From contig NZ_JAMLJL010000002.1 in assembly GCF_023634845.1 (NCBI RefSeq), forward strand, positions 62,001 through 126,000: a stretch of 64,000 bases of DNA, written 5' to 3'. This DNA is from Flavobacterium amniphilum (GTDB taxonomy: Bacteria; Bacteroidota; Bacteroidia; Flavobacteriales; Flavobacteriaceae). The notes below the pieces were generated by a model. The model was not told the DNA's origin. It did not search any database and saw only the letters and a program-made list of their open reading frames with translations. The translations under genes and the position numbers were made by a program. Position 1 is the first letter of the stretch; each line of letters begins with the position of its first letter. Below, one piece after another: positions 63,268-64,000 of this stretch.

Positions 63268-64000
63268 ATGAAAAATACAATTTATGCATTGTTTGCATTA
63301 CTCATATCCTTCAATGCATTTTCCAAGGAAAAGATATCACTTTCGGGAAAAATAACAAATTCGGTTGACAATAAACTGACAATTAAAGGCGAATCATTTG
63401 AAAAAGCAATTACCTTAAAGGCTGATGGTTCATTTACCGAATCTTTTGAAATAGATTACAACGGAAGTTATACTTTAATGACTAAAAATGCCCGTATTCC
63501 TCTGTATTTGGGAAAAGGCTCAAAACTAGTGATTAATGCAGATGATAAAGACTTTGTAAAAACACTTAAATTTTCAGGTGCCGGTGCAGTCGAGAATACA
63601 TTTTGGCAACAAAAAAACGAATCCGTTAATAAAAGTCTAGGCAATCAGACTGAATTTTATTCACTTGAAGAGACAGCTTATATAAATAAAGTTAAAGAAG
63701 TAAAAAACAACATTTTAACCATTTACAGTTCTACAAAATTTACAGATAGTTCCTTTAAAGCAAATGAAAAGAAAAACATTGATTACTTTGAATTGCTACA
63801 ATATTTGATATACCCGCAGTATCACGCCCATTATGCTAAAAAAGAAGGATTTACCCCTTCAGCTACATTCCCAAAATTGGATCCTGCTTTTGATTTGGAC
63901 AACAACAATGAGTATTTGTTTTCAAACTCATACAAACAACTGGTATTCAATAGTTTTAGTTATAAAATTGCTGAATTAGCCGGTAAAGAAGCTGAATATA
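63268..64000 (+). CDS. TlpA-like exported protein, N-terminal part, cut by window edge
   Basis: I read an open frame from the ATG at 63268 to the end of the window (244 codons visible, no stop). It has a signal peptide without lipobox Cys (about 1-18, LISFNAFSK), a beta domain like the DUF4369 N-domain (ISLSGKITNSVDNKLTIKG, ADGSFTESFEIDYNGSYTLM), then a helical region (FELLQYLIYPQYHAHY). The pattern matches the N-terminal half of Bacteroidota TlpA-like thiol oxidoreductases and is similar in plan to the gene at 23894. The thioredoxin domain, if present, lies outside, so redox status cannot be judged. Confidence 0.7.
   Translation, partial: MKNTIYALFALLISFNAFSKEKISLSGKITNSVDNKLTIKGESFEKAITLKADGSFTESFEIDYNGSYTLMTKNARIPLYLGKGSKLVINADDKDFVKTLKFSGAGAVENTFWQQKNESVNKSLGNQTEFYSLEETAYINKVKEVKNNILTIYSSTKFTDSSFKANEKKNIDYFELLQYLIYPQYHAHYAKKEGFTPSATFPKLDPAFDLDNNNEYLFSNSYKQLVFNSFSYKIAELAGKEAEY

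Overview
The window is low-GC chromosomal DNA from a member of the Bacteroidota, most likely Flavobacteriaceae and probably Flavobacterium or a close relative. The support is: promoters of the Bacteroidota form TTG-N19-21-TAnnTTTG in front of several RNA and protein genes; few Shine-Dalgarno sequences; a protein with a type IX secretion C-terminal signal; TamB, DUF4159, M43 protease and TlpA-like lipoprotein families typical of this phylum; and a dispersed structured intergenic repeat that I recognise from Flavobacterium genomes. I see no phage, transposon, conjugation or CRISPR genes. Nearly everything is core chromosome, and the unusual material lies between genes.

Layout. 1-3.4 kb: histidine operon hisG-hisD-hisC on the minus strand, running off the left edge, behind a promoter, a 17-residue His-rich leader peptide and a terminator, i.e. 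a classical his attenuator. 3.4-7.8 kb: envelope genes on the minus strand (vWA-like membrane protein, DUF4846 protein, M15 peptidase, small membrane protein) interrupted by a 21-bp tandem repeat. 7.9-15.9 kb: fabG, a di-haem peroxidase lipoprotein, pheT, an unknown membrane protein behind a long hairpin, and a pirin/GNAT/pirin/OsmC cluster that looks like a stress unit. 15.9-16.6 kb: a gene-free stretch with a second 21-bp tandem array. 16.7-25.3 kb: secreted metallophosphoesterase with a T9SS tail, DinB, AraC regulator, cytochrome c with a DUF1772 protein, an ABC-F ATPase with one degenerate ATP site, and a TlpA-like lipoprotein without redox cysteines.

25.4-35.9 kb: transaldolase, SDR, dipeptide epimerase, SRP RNA, glutaminyl cyclase, three tandem paralogues joining a four-cysteine cytoplasmic domain to an exported carboxypeptidase-regulatory-like domain, methylglyoxal synthase with a BadF-type sugar kinase, then gapA and pfkA. 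Two copies of the structured intergenic element lie here (26.06 and 33.64 kb). 36-47.9 kb: TamB, divergent tsaD-rsmE-DUF4159, two tandem M43 metalloproteases, a THUMP-like methyltransferase, a small secreted protein and a VanX-like dipeptidase. 48 kb: tRNA-Ser, tRNA-Pro and tRNA-Arg in one unit. 48.5-57.2 kb: thiolase, NlpC/P60 peptidase, gyrA with a TPR protein, clpC. 57.2-61.2 kb: a tightly packed operon (RimB-RimK fusion, DUF421, SRPBCC, TMEM175, DUF1272, SRPBCC, DUF1304). 61.2-64 kb: hutH with a GyrI-like protein, and the start of another TlpA-like gene cut by the right edge.

The most notable items are the his leader-peptide attenuator, the paired structured intergenic elements, the triplicated Cys4/CarboxypepD_reg transmembrane proteins, the asymmetric ABC-F protein, and the two 21-bp arrays. 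All functional statements rest on reading motifs by eye; no database search was possible.
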